From NCBI RefSeq assembly GCF_030867095.1, contig NC_081829.1, positions 50,775,036 through 50,839,035 of the forward strand: a stretch of 64,000 nt of DNA, written 5' to 3'. The position numbers were made by a program, and so were the translations under genes. The stretch comes from Alligator mississippiensis. Taxonomy: Eukaryota; Chordata; Crocodylia; Alligatoridae. How positions within the stretch are numbered: the first letter of the stretch is position 1; each line of letters starts with the position of its first letter. Under the pieces are notes generated by a model. That model was not told the origin of the DNA. It made no database searches and was given only the letters and a program-made list of their open reading frames with translations. This document shows, piece by piece, positions 46,501 through 59,515 of the stretch.

Positions 46501-49185
46501 CAAATTATGTAGCTATGAACATGTGTTTTAAATGAAATATACAGTAAAACTATAAATAATAAAGAATGGAGGTGGACAGGACCACTTCTAAAAGAAGTGT
46601 GATATTTAGAAAGTCAGTTATTTTTCTTTCCCCTAAGCATGTCCTAGTAAAGTTTAAATGTCTGTTAATTAATATTTAACTGATCCTTAATGACAATGAA
46701 ATCTTCTGGCAGTGGGTCTTTCACATGAAAATTAGTCTGATGGTTGCTCTGCAGAATTGGAATCACTGTTAATATGGTGGCCAATTAATTACCCTGGTAT
46801 CTTAATTCAGTTGCATTCAAGGGCAGTGAAGTGAGAATATCATAATCAATTTGGGTAGAAACTTAAATTACAGGTATGTCAATGTGGTGGATGTGCACTA
46901 GAATGAAGGTCAGGGAGACAATTCCAAAGCTTCTCATTCTTATTGAGCTGGGTTAAGATGCCTGACCCACAGCTGTCGATAGGAAAATGCTGTGATTAAA
47001 CCCTAGTCCCTGGCCAACAGGCTCTTTGACTTTATCCGTATTATCTCTGTTTAGAGGTAGATTGCAGCTTAAAATGCATTATACTGAGAGGATCCTATTT
47101 AAATTTCCCTGTCTCCACCCAAAAGCATAAAGGTAAATATTCATTTTTTTTTATTTTTTTTTTTTCTTTCTGACTGATTCATCCTCACTTCAGGTAAGCA
47201 TATTGATTAATGGATAACTGTATGCAACAGGTCAAATTCTCAGGGAGGTTGGCACATGTAGGGTACATTCAGTTGTTACATTTAGATTGACTTAACCAGA
47301 GTTAGAGTACTTAAACTGCCTAAAAAAATGATGCATCTGATTTAAGTTCATTCACTTGAGTAAATGCACAGACTTAGATTGAATTCAGGTTATTCCAATC
47401 TAAGAAAGGATTAGCCCAATCTCCTGAATGCCTTTGGGAGACCATATGCATTTGGAATGCAGCCCTGGGCTGGGAAAGCCCAGCTGCTCACTCCAGCCCA
47501 GGGGCTATGCTATTCCCACCCATAAACTTGGCTGAGAGAGTTTTAGCCCCCTAGGCCTGCACACCCCCTCCCCTTCCCCTGAGTCACGTAAATCGGGCTC
47601 CCTGTACAGCTCCTGGGAGCTGTGAATTGCTGCATACGTTGCCCACAACAAGAGCAAACTCCTGGATGTGCTGCTTCCAGTCTAGGTGTAGGCAGCTTAA
47701 AGAAAGTGGCCTACACTTAGACTGGGTGTGGTGAATGTTTTTTGCACCCCTAGATTCTGATTTTTGGCTTTTCCCATGGGCTGTTTCTGCCATGCTTACC
47801 AAGACTAACAATGGTTTTGATGTCTATTGGAGTTTTGGCTCAGGAAGGAAAGAAGGACAGTAGAGCTGATCCCTACAGAGTGGGAGAACAGAACATTAGA
47901 TTCTAGAGTCTAGGTGCTTCATATGGATCTGAACAGAATATTTTCCTTGAGAGTACAGCTGCAGTGTGAACAATAAAATAACCCTTCCACAAACAACTGC
48001 AAATTTTTAAATGCATAGAGACTGATCTCACTGGCCAACTTTTGCCCTTATATACATGCATACAGCTCCTGGTAAAGTTAATGACTTTAGTGGAGCTACT
48101 GCAGTATATACCACCTGAAGGTCTGATCTTGTCTATAAATAAGAGCAGAATTTAGCCCAACATTACAATTAAAACTACTGGTAGAATATGAGTTAAATTA
48201 TGTTTTTTCTCTCTCTTCATGTATTAACTTTTGAACTCTGGCATACTATTTCAGACATACTGATAGCCTGGCTTTTTGGCCAAGTCTAAATGATTTCTTA
48301 CTTCTGGACTGATATCTGTAATTTCCAGTTATTTTTATTTCCTAGCTGCTGAGATAAGAGAAGTACAAGAAAAGAACATGAGTGGGATCACATTCTTCTT
48401 TCCTACCAGAAAAAATGCATGGGAGGGTAAAACTACTTTTAAAACTTAGAGAGAGTGAATGCTTTTTCCCTCCTAGTGCCTTAGCTCAGTCGTTCCAGGT
48501 AACGTGAGGATTCACTTGGAAATTCAGTTCTGTTCCCAGGGATCTCAAGACGTCAAGGACACGAATCTCCATCCCTTTAAGCCTCAAATAATGTCCTCCT
48601 CCTTGCTGACATGGGTGACATGGGAATCATGTTTTCATAAGCTTCCCATTGCAATAATGTATCTACTCTGTAGTCCAAAGAAGTTGTGATAGATGAGGAG
48701 AAAAGTTAACTCCCACGCCAGTTTCTGTTAATATTATACAGAGTGCTGCACTCCTTTATTCTTTTTGTCTGCTGGGATCTTTCCCCTAGTACCTTAGAGA
48801 ACTATTTTTTTGACTTCTGGAAAAGAGTGGAGCTTATATCCTACATAATGGTCCTTCTCTTTGTTGACAAAGAGTCTTGAATCCTGCATAGAAGAATAGG
48901 TGCAGGGGTTATAAAACATGCTAAAGGGATGGAATCCTTCATTACATGTTTAACTCTCCTATTCTAATACTTCTATGTATTTGGATGATTGGATGTGAGG
49001 TTAGACGGTGTGCTCTACCTGGCATTGTCCTTTTACTGAGGTATTGATTTTGAGCATAAAGCTACTCTGTATCTTATACTGTTTGATACATAACTGCTAA
49101 TACATTGAGGGGTAAAGCTCATGTTTTGAGTAGAGCCAAAGATAGTGCAAGAGCCATGATACCAGGCTGAATGTGCAAGTGGCCA
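43505..49185. other. unassigned AT-rich DNA, 5.7 kb
   Basis: I see no exon, domain or defined transposon. Simple repeats include an AGC run (43955-43986) and a T25 tract (46326-46350). A few stretches (47290-47400, 48060-48170) look like old interspersed repeats. Confidence 0.5.
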
Positions 49186-50209
49186 TGTTGGCTACAAATG
49201 TCCAACTTGGGATCCTTAAAATTCTAGTTTATTAGGCAGATTGAAACACTGTAATCATAAACCTTGGGGCTGGTGCACACACGCAGTAGCAGGCTACAGA
49301 GTCAGGTATACCTATCCTACAAGCTCTGGAATCTGTCGTTGAGGGTTCTTTCAGTGTGGTGTTATCTTCCAGAAGGGGGTCGCCGGCTGGTCCTTCTGGC
49401 TGGACAGGTCTGGTCGAGTTGGAGATCAAGAGGGCGCCACTGAGGGTCACTTTTCACTGCCTTTTATCTGTCCTTGGCAGACTTTGGTGACTCCCCAACT
49501 TTCTGGTTTGCCCAATCCAGGGGTCATTGACCCTCATGGGACTTCCCCCCCCCCCCCCCCCCCCCCGGTGGCTACTGGACAGCATCTGTCAGCCCCAGGG
49601 GTCGTCCGCATGTACGTGCAGGTTTAGGAGTCCGTTGATGAATTTAGAATAGGGCTCTGGGAGTGGCCGATCTGGAGATATTCAGCCCAAAAGTTGGTCT
49701 CTAGTGTTGATTAAGTCAGGCCAGGGCTTCTAGCCCTTGATCAGTGAGGTATAGAGATTTCCTGGTTGTTACATTGTCTTCTATTGAGTTCTTCCGTTGG
49801 TTGATCTGCAGCTTCCAGGTGTTAATTGCTGCCTGCTACTGTGTTACACATTCAATCATGTTACACATTCAATCACTGATTCACTCGCTCTTTCAGGGGC
49901 CAGCCTGATACTGTGAAGGGCAGTTTGATTCCTGCCTTTGTTAACAATGTTACAATAAATAACTTACTAAAACACATTTAGTTGAAAGGTGAGGAGTATA
50001 AAATATAAGCTACAAATGCCATGGCACACAAATAGATAAAAATACCAAACTACAAGGGGAGATACAAAATGCACACATACACATTTTAAAATACAATTCC
50101 TTATCTTAAAGTGAAAGAGAGAGGAAGGAAGAAAAGGTAGAAAAAGAGAAACATATCCAAAGAGGGGAGAGCAAATGCAGGCAAGAGGAAAAAGGGGCTT
50201 TCTGCTACA
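49186..50209 (-). repeat. 3' LTR of the endogenous retrovirus
   Basis: On plus it runs TGTTGGCTAC to TTCTGCTACA. On the minus strand AATAAA lies about 40 bp before the LTR end, a usual polyadenylation position. It contains a C22 tract (49545-49566; C14 in the other LTR) and lacks a ~30-bp CA-rich stretch present in the other copy. Confidence 0.92.
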
Positions 50210-50223
50210 TTATTCCCCCCCTT
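50210..50223 (-). other. polypurine tract
   Basis: On the minus strand AAGGGGGGAATAA lies directly before the 3' LTR, the normal plus-strand priming site. Confidence 0.75.
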
Positions 50224-51418
50224 GACATCGGCCTTACACAAGGGTGATGTCACTATACTGTTTGAACACCATTGTTCAGCTATATAGACAGGAGGTGTGT
50301 CATCTTCAGCTGGTTTGAAGTTAAAACGAAACTTAGGCAGTTAAAAGATATTGACAGAGAAAAGCCTTGGGGGGTGGGAGAGAGAAAATAACATAACGAG
50401 GTTGATTTGAACAGTTACAATGGTATAGTTGTCTCTTTGCTTATTAAAATATGACTTTGAATGCAGTGTTTTGTTGTTTGTTTGTTTTTTTTTACACACA
50501 TCTTATTATACTGATATTCTAAATAGCATTTAAATCCCTAAGAGAAGTACAGAGAAAAACCAAAACCAAAAAAAAAAACCCAACAAAGTACACATGACCC
50601 TTAATAAATATCCTTTTGCTAACCAAGTGGAATATAAAACCTTTTGAGAATTGCTGCCCTTATTTCAAATATCAGAACAACCTTCCAGTCCAACCGGACG
50701 GAAGTGTTCTGGTCTGGGATCCACAGACAGGTCCAATTTTTAGATGAGGTATTACCAATTACCCTTATTATATCTTTATGATATCATATCTATTGAAACT
50801 GACAACTTAAAACAAACCAGACAAACAAACACAAAACATATAACAAGACAACACAAACAGACAAGACAATTTTTGCCATGGCTGTGATGAGGAAGATGCT
50901 GCTGATAGTAGTGAGGCCTCATGGTTTGTCAGTCACCTTTGACTATACTGTGGTTTCTGCAAAAGAAAACAAACACACACAAACCTGCCAAGGAAAACTC
51001 CTTGCAGCGGCTGATTATTCATATTTAAAAAGTGCAATGCTGACATGTGCAGTGGCAGTGCACACAGCATTTTCCATTTTTTTTTTTTTTTTTTTTTTGG
51101 GGGGGGTACTTTTCTTTTATAGTGAAAAAGTGGAGCAGTTACCTACAGGAGGGTGGCCGTCACAAGTCAAAGACTTCTCTGGCCTTTTCCTGCCTCAACA
51201 TCGAGGTGGGCACTGATCAGCCCGTCCGATGCGTATTTTCCAACGGCTCAGCCGTTCCTTCCTGCTAGCCAAGAAGGGTGGCCGGCAGGGTTAAGAGATT
51301 GTTCCTCGAGGGTTAGGTGGTTGGTGGCTCTTTTTTCCTTTTCTTCAAGCTGGGTTACTGGGATGCTCTCCTCATGACACAAAGAATCCTATTAACAAGG
51401 CTAGATTCAGGGTTAGAT
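50224..51418. other. ERV internal remnant without recognisable pol or env
   Basis: Contains a T-rich tract followed by Gs (about 51077-51107). I found no RT, RNase H, integrase or envelope motif on either strand. Confidence 0.6.
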
Positions 51419-51601
51419 CTATTTTGCCCCCTTAAACAGTTTCTTGGGACATATGTACCCATTTTCCTGATTTAGGTCCCATTTCCTCCTATATACATTT
51501 AATGCAGCTCTGGTGTTCAGGAGTGCACTGGTATACCCTTGAGTTCCCACTGTAACAGGTATTTGGGGTCTCCCTCCTGGATCCCAAATGAGGGTCCCCA
51601 A
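51419..51601 (-). pseudogene. retroviral protease remnant
   Basis: A minus-strand segment of 60 codons, shifted relative to the gag frame. It has the strand preceding the active site (VTVGTQGYTSALL) followed by N-T-R at the position of the aspartic protease D-T-G triad, so the active site is destroyed. The flap and the C-terminal half are missing or unrecognisable. Confidence 0.55.
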
Positions 51602-51753
51602 TTTCTCCCATGAGCCAGGGCTTTGCTCAGGGGTCCCATTATGGGGGCTCCATCAGTGCTCCTCGGAGACTGGGGCTGAGGCTGCTACCCTGTTAGAAAG
51701 GGGAGGTGCTGCTCCCTCCCTAGTCAGCTCTGCCATTCTGATAAGCAGCTCGG

Positions 51754-53409
51754 CTAGAGGCTTTCCATGCCATCTCCCTTTTGGTTCCCCATGCTGCAAA
51801 AAAACTTCCAAACTGCTGACCGAATCCCATTTCCCCCCTCTCTTTCCTTTGATACCCTGGGGTTAACCCAGTGTGGGCTGGGGCAATAACTTGGACCCCC
51901 AACCCCCCTATCAGTTTTGGGGTATGCACTTTCATTAGAGTAGGTAACCATATAATCTGGTGTGTCATTAAGCTTTTCTTTGAACTGGGTGGCTGCAATC
52001 GCCCCCCCTTGACGTCCAATTAACCTCTCTGCATCCTGAGTCCAGGCTAGGACTTCTCCCAGCACATATCTCCCAGTCTCTCAGAGCAGCCCCATCAGTC
52101 CAATTATGGGCTGATGCATCCCCTCCTGTACCTCCTTCCAAAACCCAGGAGGGTAATCTATACTTCTTATGTCTGAAGTCCTTTTGTTCTCCTTGTCTAG
52201 GGGCAGAACCGTCCCTGACAGCAATCCCAGCATAACACACCGGATCACATAGTCTCTAACAGATTCCCCAGGTGTCTGGTGGCTAGCCCCAAACTGTCCC
52301 TTAAATGTCTTTCTTCCCAAACTGATCCCCAAACCCACTATGCTCCGGAGAATATTGTCTCCCCCAAAGCTGTCCTCCTGATTCATAGCTGCCTGAATCT
52401 CTGGGGTGGCACAAGCCCTTAGTAAGCGGTGCCATTCCCGGACACTCAGAGTTTCACACTCCACTACATTCAGGGATTTCTGCAACCACTGTCCCAAATT
52501 CCTAATGTTAGCAGATACCAGGGTTTTGCCCAGGGCTGCTAGATCAGCTCCACTGAGGGGGACTGTTACCTGTGTGGTTTCTGTGGGTTTTCCCTGAGCA
52601 TCCCGAGTGACTGAGGTCCGCCTGATTGCGCTCACCTCAGGCACCAGGGTCCTTTCCTGATCAGACTTAGGGTCTTCAGGAGAGGGCTCCCCTGCATCCT
52701 CTGGATCTCCCCATATCTCCCCACCCCAAATCTCTCCTGGATTGAAGGGGATGTCTGGATCCCTGGCTTGGTCTCCCCGGATGACAGCTGCTACTTGCAG
52801 GCTGCGCTCCTGGAGTTCCTTTTTTAAACGGTTAATGGTATTTAGATAGGGGCCATGGTTGACCTTGGCTCCCTACTCAGCTTGGTCTTTAGCCATTATT
52901 TTTACCAATTTTTGCAAGGCTTCTCGGCTAGCCTTTTCTTGGTCCAATAATTCCAATTTTTGGGCATTGTCTTGATTTATTTTTCTCAATTGCTCATTTT
53001 CATTTTCCAGATTTTGAGACAACCCCTTTAGAGTCTGATTACTGGTTTCCAATTGAATACATCTATCTTTTAGAATTTGGATTAGCTCCTCCTTTTCCTC
53101 AATTTCAGAGGCTCGCTGAGCTTTTTCCTCAACTGCTGTTTTTACAGCATGCCACAGCAGCCAGACCAAGGCACTGTGTTGCCTTTGAACCGAGGGTTTT
53201 TCACAAAGGCAAAATCTTTCCAATTGAGATTCAATGTCCCCTATGGAAAAGCCTGGGGTGCACACATCCTCCCTCCATGGGCTGGGTCCACCCTTCAGAA
53301 TCTCCCTATGGAGAGGGGGAATTTCCTCCCTCCATACCCACTTATCTTCTTGGCCTCCTGCTCCAACCTTAGGGGCTTTTTTCCTAAACAAAGACATTTT
53401 CCTCAACAT
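51754..53409 (-). pseudogene. retroviral gag frame with two stops
   Basis: A single minus-strand frame of 552 codons from an ATG at 53409, interrupted only by TAG (52873-52875) and TGA (52081-52083). The first 90 residues are basic then Trp/Pro-rich; residues about 95-178 are charged with heptad leucines (RASEIEEKEELIQIL and following), a predicted coiled coil; residues about 255-440 look like a capsid-type helical domain containing PGESVRDYVIRC. No CCHC knuckle is evident. Gag would assemble particles; this copy is broken. Assignment to gag rests on position after the primer site, not on close sequence recognition. Confidence 0.75.
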
Positions 53410-53680
53410 GCCTCAAGCCTCTCAGTTTCCTTGAGTCCTCACGCTCCTAACCAACTCTGCCCCTGCAGTTATATAACCAAATCCCTTCCTTGAGATATGC
53501 TCACCCCCTTGGGTGACAACTAAATCCAGACCCCTCCTTGAGTCTGCCCACCCCCTTGGGTGAGTCTTAATCCTAATCCAGCCCCTTGGGTGACTATTGC
53601 CCACCCACCTCCGTGGACGTGGGTTCTATCTGGAGACACAGTCTCCCCAATTACCAATCCGCTAATAATCCTAGAATAAT

Positions 53681-53697
53681 GCCCGCGTTCTCCACCA
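53681..53697 (-). other. primer-binding site
   Basis: TGGTGGAGAACGCGGGC on the minus strand, 5 bp after the 5' LTR. The first nine bases fit the 3' end of an alanine tRNA; the remainder fits less well, so the primer tRNA is tentative. Confidence 0.55.
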
Positions 53698-53702
53698 AAT
53701 AA

Positions 53703-54729
53703 TGTTGGCTACAAATGTCCAACTTGGGATCCTTAAAATTCTAGTTTATTAGGCGGATTGAAACACTGTAATCATAAACCTTGGGGCTGGTCCACACACG
53801 CACATGCACACACATATACACACACACAGTAGCAGGCTACAGAGTCAGGTATACCTATCCTACAAGTGCTGGAGTCTGTCGTTGAGGCTTCTTTCAGTGT
53901 GATGTTATCTTCCAGAAGGGGGTCGCCGGCTGGTCCTTCTAGCTGGACAGGTCTGGTCGAGTTGGAGATCAAGAGGGCGCCACTGAGGGTCACTTTTCAC
54001 TGCCTTTTATCTGTCCTTGGCAGACTTTGGTGACTCCCCAACTTTCTGGTTTGCCCAATCCAGGGGTCATTGACCCTCATGGGACTTCCCCCCCCCCCCC
54101 CGGTGGCTACTGGACAGCATCTGTCAGCCCCAGGGGTCGTCCGCATGTACGTGCAGGTTTAGAAGTCCGTTGATGAATTTAGAATAGGGCTCTGGGAGTG
54201 GCCGATCTGGAGATATTCAGCCCAAAAGTTGGTCTCTAGTGTTGATTAAGTCAGGCCAGGGCTTCTAGCCCTTGATCAGTGAGGTATAGAGATTTCCCGG
54301 TTGTTACATTGTCTTCTATTGAGTTCTTCCGTTGGTTGATCTGCAGCTTCCAGGTGTTAATTGCTGCCTGCTACTGTGTTACACATTCAATCATGTTACA
54401 CATTCAATCACTGATTCACTCACTCTTTCAGGGGCCAGCCTGATACTGTGAAGGGCAGTTTGATTCCTGCCTTTGTTAACAATGTTACAATGAATAACTT
54501 ACTAAAACACATTTAGTTGAAAGGTGAGGAGTATAAAATATAAGCTACAAATGCCATGGCACACAAATAGATAAAAATACCAAACTACAAGGGGAGATAC
54601 ACATTTTAAAATACAATTCCTTATCTTAAAGTGAAAGAGAGAGGAAGGAAGAAAATGTAGAAAAAGAGAAACATATCCAAAGAGGGGAGAGCAAATGCAG
54701 GCAAGAGGAAAAGGGGGCTTTCTGCTACA
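53703..54729 (-). repeat. 5' LTR of the endogenous retrovirus
   Basis: The same boundaries as the left LTR (TGTTGGCTAC to CTGCTACA on plus). By eye about 14 substitutions and three length differences separate the two, i.e. roughly 1.4 percent, which points to a fairly recent insertion. Confidence 0.92.
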
Positions 54730-55689
54730 GTCTGAGCTGGCACACATCACCTGATGCAGCCACGTGGGGCTGGATGCCAACTGAGCCATTCTCACACAGT
54801 TGCACTGGGCACCTGGTCTTGCCTTTTTCTGTGTGTCTGTGTTTGGTGCCCATCGGGCTCTTCTTTCATGGCTGTATCCAGCCCTAGCTCAATCCAGCTA
54901 TGTGAGAATGGGGCCTAATCCTCTGCTCGAGGGCCAGCCTGGCTAGAGCTGATCCATTTGGATGGAACTTGGAAATTTGGTAGTGGGGGAGCAGTGGCAG
55001 TGTTAATTGCCAATCTGGTAGCAGAGCTGTGCTGCTTCCCAGTGCATCCACAGGTGGTGGATAGTGGAATGACCTTTAGGTAAGGTTAGCTGTGAAATAA
55101 GCCTGGGTAACTCTGAGAATATGTAGTCATGGGCCAACTAGCAGCAGTACTACCAGGATGTGGTGAGGACAGAAGATGGTAATACTCTCCCTCCTGAAAA
55201 GTCACATATTCTCTGATGGTGCTGTGACATGGTGAGTATAGGTCACACTATAATAAGCCTGTCTAGCCCCCAGCCATGGATCTACAAATCCTTAACAGAT
55301 GAGCAGGTGGAAGAATATGTTAGCATTTCAGTGACTGTAGATGAACGCTGCAATGGAATGAGATCTCCAGTTGTCTTGGCCTCCTTGCCATTGGATGATA
55401 GTCCTGTTCTGTCATGAGCTGTGTGGAAGCTGATGTGCTGATGGGAGCAGGATTGTGAGGGCTGGAAGCTCCTAGTCATGAACTGGCCTGAAGGTGGCAT
55501 TTACAAGATCTAGCACTTGGATTAGCAGGAGTGTGATTCAGCAGCTGTAATTGGGACCAAGAAGTCCTTTTTAGGATTCTCTCTGCTCACTCCACATAGA
55601 GAAGGTGCCAGAAAAGGTTCCCTAAACATAGTCTGCCTACCCACACATTTCTTGACTGGATTATTGCATCCAAGGGGTTCAGCGGTCAA
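54730..55689. other. unassigned DNA
   Basis: No gene recognised. Part (54960-55060) resembles 35600-35690 (GGGAGCAGTGGCA, AATTGCC), probably a shared old repeat. Confidence 0.4.
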
Positions 55690-58600
55690 CATCAACAAAG
55701 ACACACAATCATTTTTGGGACCTGGAACATGAGGATCCTGATGGACAATCTTAATAGTGAATGCCCAAAGCACCACACTGCAATTGTGGCCTGAGAACTC
55801 AGGTGACAATACATTGGCATTGCTGCACTGAGCATGACCCGGCTAGTGGGAGATGGGAAGTTCAAAGAACAAGGTGGCTATAACCTCTTCTGGAAAGATT
55901 CTCCTTCTGGTTTATGACTTCATAGAGTTGGATTTGCATTAAGAATGAACTCATAAACCATCTCAATGAGTTCCCTATCAGATTTAATGAACACCTCATG
56001 ACTCTCCATCTAAAATTGTCACAGAGCCACTATGTCACTCTCATAAATGTGTATGTCTCGCTTCTTGATTCTGCTGATGAAACCAAGGAGGGATTTTATG
56101 CCAACCTTGACCAAGTCCTCTCTGATGTTCCAGAGGGAGACAAATACATTCTGCTCAGCAATTTCAATGTCATAGTCAGAAGAGACTTGAACTTCTGGAA
56201 TTAAACCATCAGCAAGGAAAGAGTGAGAAAAGTCAGTTTCAAAGTTTCCTCCTCTTGACCAAATGCACGGACTCACCATCGCCAACACCCTGTTCCATCA
56301 AAAAAAACAGGTACAAGACATTCTGGCAACACCCGTGTGTCCCAGCCACCTGTGAAGGGTTCAGGATTGAGAGTATGGTCAGGGGTAGAAAGGTAAGAGA
56401 GGTTTTATTGACTTAACAAAACCACAACTACGCGTAGTAACAAAACAAACAATGACAGACAAAAACAATTCACGTCGGCAACTTATCAGCAGTCCCCTCT
56501 GATGCCTAATACACAGTAAGCTTCTCTTTCCACAAAATTCAGCAAAGTCAGGCATCCCCAAACAGCGCTGTCCGAGGGGTCCTGGGAAGGACCCTGGAAT
56601 GCAGTCCTTGGGCTCCTCGAGGTCCACGGGCCCACTAGTCCAGGCAACAACTAACTAATCCTTTTCACAAAGCGGTATCTTCCTTCTGAATGGTTTCCAG
56701 ATATTTCAGCCAATTTAAAGCTTCTGAATGGTTCTGATAACATACAACCACTCGGATTCCTTTTACTTCAACTGTCCTTAAACTGACCAATAGCAGTACA
56801 AGCCTTGCATTCCTTTGATAAGGTAATTTTAACTATGCCACAGGGACTTACTACTTTAAGACTTTGTTAAATTTATTAAGCTTTACTTTATATGAGGCCT
56901 CACTACATCTTAAACTTTAATTAGGCTTTTAGCAACAACATATAGCTTAATATTTAAACAAATACAGAAAAACACTTGGTATAATCTTCATAGAGCCTTC
57001 AGCCAGCACCTTTATTACACAGACATAATTTCAACTGTCACACTGTGATATAACCATTGGCACTTGATTGATTGTATCATTGTTCATACCCAGGAATACA
57101 AAGATGTCTGCATCACCTGAGCTATGCTTGGAGCAGGTAATTGCTGGACTCATCACCAAATCATCAGCTTGGTTATGTCACTCAAACTGGCTCCCAAACA
57201 ACATCTACAGCAGAGGCAATGCCAATGGAAGGTCATCATGAAAAAACTTATGGACCCAATAAAGTGAGACCTCTTCCACCAGTGCCTCAATGAAAAACTG
57301 GCAAATTCCAATCAACAATGGGAGAATATCGGCAGCTCTTGGGGTGCCTTCATGTCTACTATCATTGGCACCTGTGAAGAGACACTTGGATTTACTACCA
57401 GGAAACATCAAAACTGATTTGATTAAAATGACTGGGAGATCCAAGAGTTGAACAATCACAAGTGCAAGGCCTTTTGTATTTGGTAGAGAGACATCAAGTC
57501 TATTCAAAAGAAATTGAATCGCCAACCAACCAAGGCAAAGGTCCAAAGGAGGATACTTAACATAAGAATAGATGGTGGGAAGACAAGGCAAAGGAGATTC
57601 GACATGTCACTGACATCCACAATATTCATGGCTTTTTAGTGCCATGAAAGCCAGTTATGGTCCAAGCATGCAGGGACCAACTCCCTTGTGACCTAAGGAT
57701 GGGGGAGACCTGACCAAGGAAAGGGGAGCCATCAATATCTGCTGGAAGGACCATTTTGAAGACCTTCTCAATTGAGACTCTGTTAGTGATGAGTGGGTTC
57801 TCAATTCCATCCCACAACATCCAGTCAGAGATGATCTCAGAATCTCTCCAACCCTTGATGAGGTAAGGAATGTCATGAAGCAGATGAAGAATGACAAGGC
57901 ACCTGGATTGGTTGGGATTCCTGCTGAAATCTTCAACCAAGGGGGAGAGGAACTTACATCACAGCTTCATGCCCTCATCTTGATAATGAGGAAATTCAAG
58001 ATGACCTCAGGGATACCATGATCATGACAATCTTCAAGAAAGGAGATGGGTCTGACTGGAAATTACTGAGGGACCACAGGAAATGGAGGGATAGCCTTGC
58101 ATCCCACCACAAGAAATATCATTGTGAGAATCTCAGTGCAGGTTTAGGGCATCAAAAGATACAAATGACATGATCTTCACTGCTTGCCAGCTGCAGGAAA
58201 AATTCCAGGAATTACATAAATGTCTCTACATGGCTGCCTTTGACCTCACAAAAGCCTTTGACTCTATCAACTGAGAAACGGTATGGAGGATCTTTCTGGG
58301 GTACAAATGCCCACCAAAATTTGTTACCATTCTTTGCCTGCTCTATGACAGTATGTGAGAGGTGGTCCCCAGTAATGGATCTATTAAAATGGGAGTTAAG
58401 CAAGGCTGCATCATCACTCCAACCCTTCTCAATAATCCTTACTATGGAGTTGAGCTAAACTCCTGAATGGATGGTAAACTGTTTAATCTTGGCTAACTCC
58501 AAGCCAAAACCAAGACCACCACAACCTCAATCATTGAGCTCCAGTATGCTGGTGATGCTGTAGTGTGTACTTACTTGGAAGCAGACCTTCAGGTAATTAT

Positions 58601-59515
58601 TGACATCTTTACTGAGGCATACAAGACAATAGGACTGACACTTAACATTCAGAAGACTAAGGTCCTCCATCAATAAGCTCTTAATGAGCAGATCTCGGCT
58701 CTGGTAATTCAGATTTACAGTGAGATTCCTGAGAATGTTGAAGCCATCTTTCACAGAAGGCTGACATCAACAAAGAAATACGACATCACCTCAAATGTGC
58801 AAGTGCAGTTTTGACACCTGAGGAAATGGGTGTTCAAAGATCATAACAGATTTGAAACCAAGCTCATAGTTTATCAAGCAGTCATGAGCTCCACCTTTCT
58901 ATATTGAGCTGAGACATGGACAATGTACAGGAGACGTCTGAAGTCACTGGAGAAATAACATCAGTGCTGCCTATGGAAGATCCTCTGAATACACTGTGAA
59001 GATACATGCACCAACATTAACATTCTCTCACAAGCAAACACCAGAAGCATCAATGCAGTGATGATTCAGCATCAGCTTCTCTACGCTGGCCACATCATTC
59101 AGACATCTGACTCCAGACCCCTAGCTCAGTCAAGGCATGTGCTCAAGAGGAGGGCAGAGAAACAGCTTCAAGGACATCCTCAAGGCCAACTTGAAGAAAA
59201 AAAAATGCAACATCAACTCGTGGGAGGCCATCACCAAGGACCACCCACATGGAGGAAGAGTCTACTGCAAAGATCTCAGTACTTTGAAACCTCACAATGA
59301 CAACAGGAGATAGAAAGGTGGGAGCAGCATAAACAGTGTGTTTTGAAGACTGAATCAGGAATCCAGAGCCATCCACCTTTCATGGAAACACGTGCCCAAG
59401 TTGCAATGGAACCTGTTGATCCTAGATTGGTCTTGTCAGCCATTTTTAGACCTATAGATAAGACAATCCTGGAGAACAATCATGCTTGACTGCAAAAGAT
59501 TGCCGACGATGATAA
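55690..59515 (+). mobile_element. non-LTR retrotransposon (not CR1), decayed
   Basis: The plus strand carries the remains of an endonuclease-RT protein with many stops: GTWNMRILMD (about 55720), FALRMN- and VIS-type blocks, a DVPEGDKYILLSNFN segment (about 56130-56170, the GDFN region), then after an inserted LTR the linker, APGLVGIPAEIF (about 57900), MTIFKKGDG (about 58025), AAFDLTKAFDSIN (about 58235-58270, RT motif A), VKQGCIITPTL (about 58394) and YAGDAVV (58545-). The C-terminal part includes HQLLYAGHIIQTSDS (about 59070). Layout and motifs resemble RTE/L2-like LINEs; the clade is not fixed. RT motif C reads YAGD instead of YADD. Confidence 0.8.
56351..57042 (-). mobile_element. solo LTR, 692 bp, inside the LINE
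   Basis: On the minus strand it runs TGTGACAGTTG to CCCTTCACA. AATAAAACC lies about 65 bp before the 3' end, and a TTCTACCCCTGACC-type R/U5 end follows. The LINE endonuclease sequence is interrupted on both sides (WQHP... and HWHLID-like residues). I could not settle an exact target duplication (CCACC versus CTGTG). Confidence 0.75.

Larger units (their letters stand above)
49186..54729 (-). mobile_element. endogenous retrovirus, gag-pro only
   Basis: Two direct LTRs of about 1 kb enclose 3.5 kb of internal sequence. On the minus strand the order is 5' LTR (53703-54729), primer site (53681-53697), gag frame (53409-51754), protease remnant (about 51601-51419), polypurine tract (50223-50210) and 3' LTR (50209-49186). 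No reverse transcriptase, integrase or envelope sequence is recognisable in the 1.2 kb between protease and polypurine tract, so the pol-env part is deleted. The flanks (GGCCA left, GTCTG right) do not form a target duplication. Confidence 0.9.
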
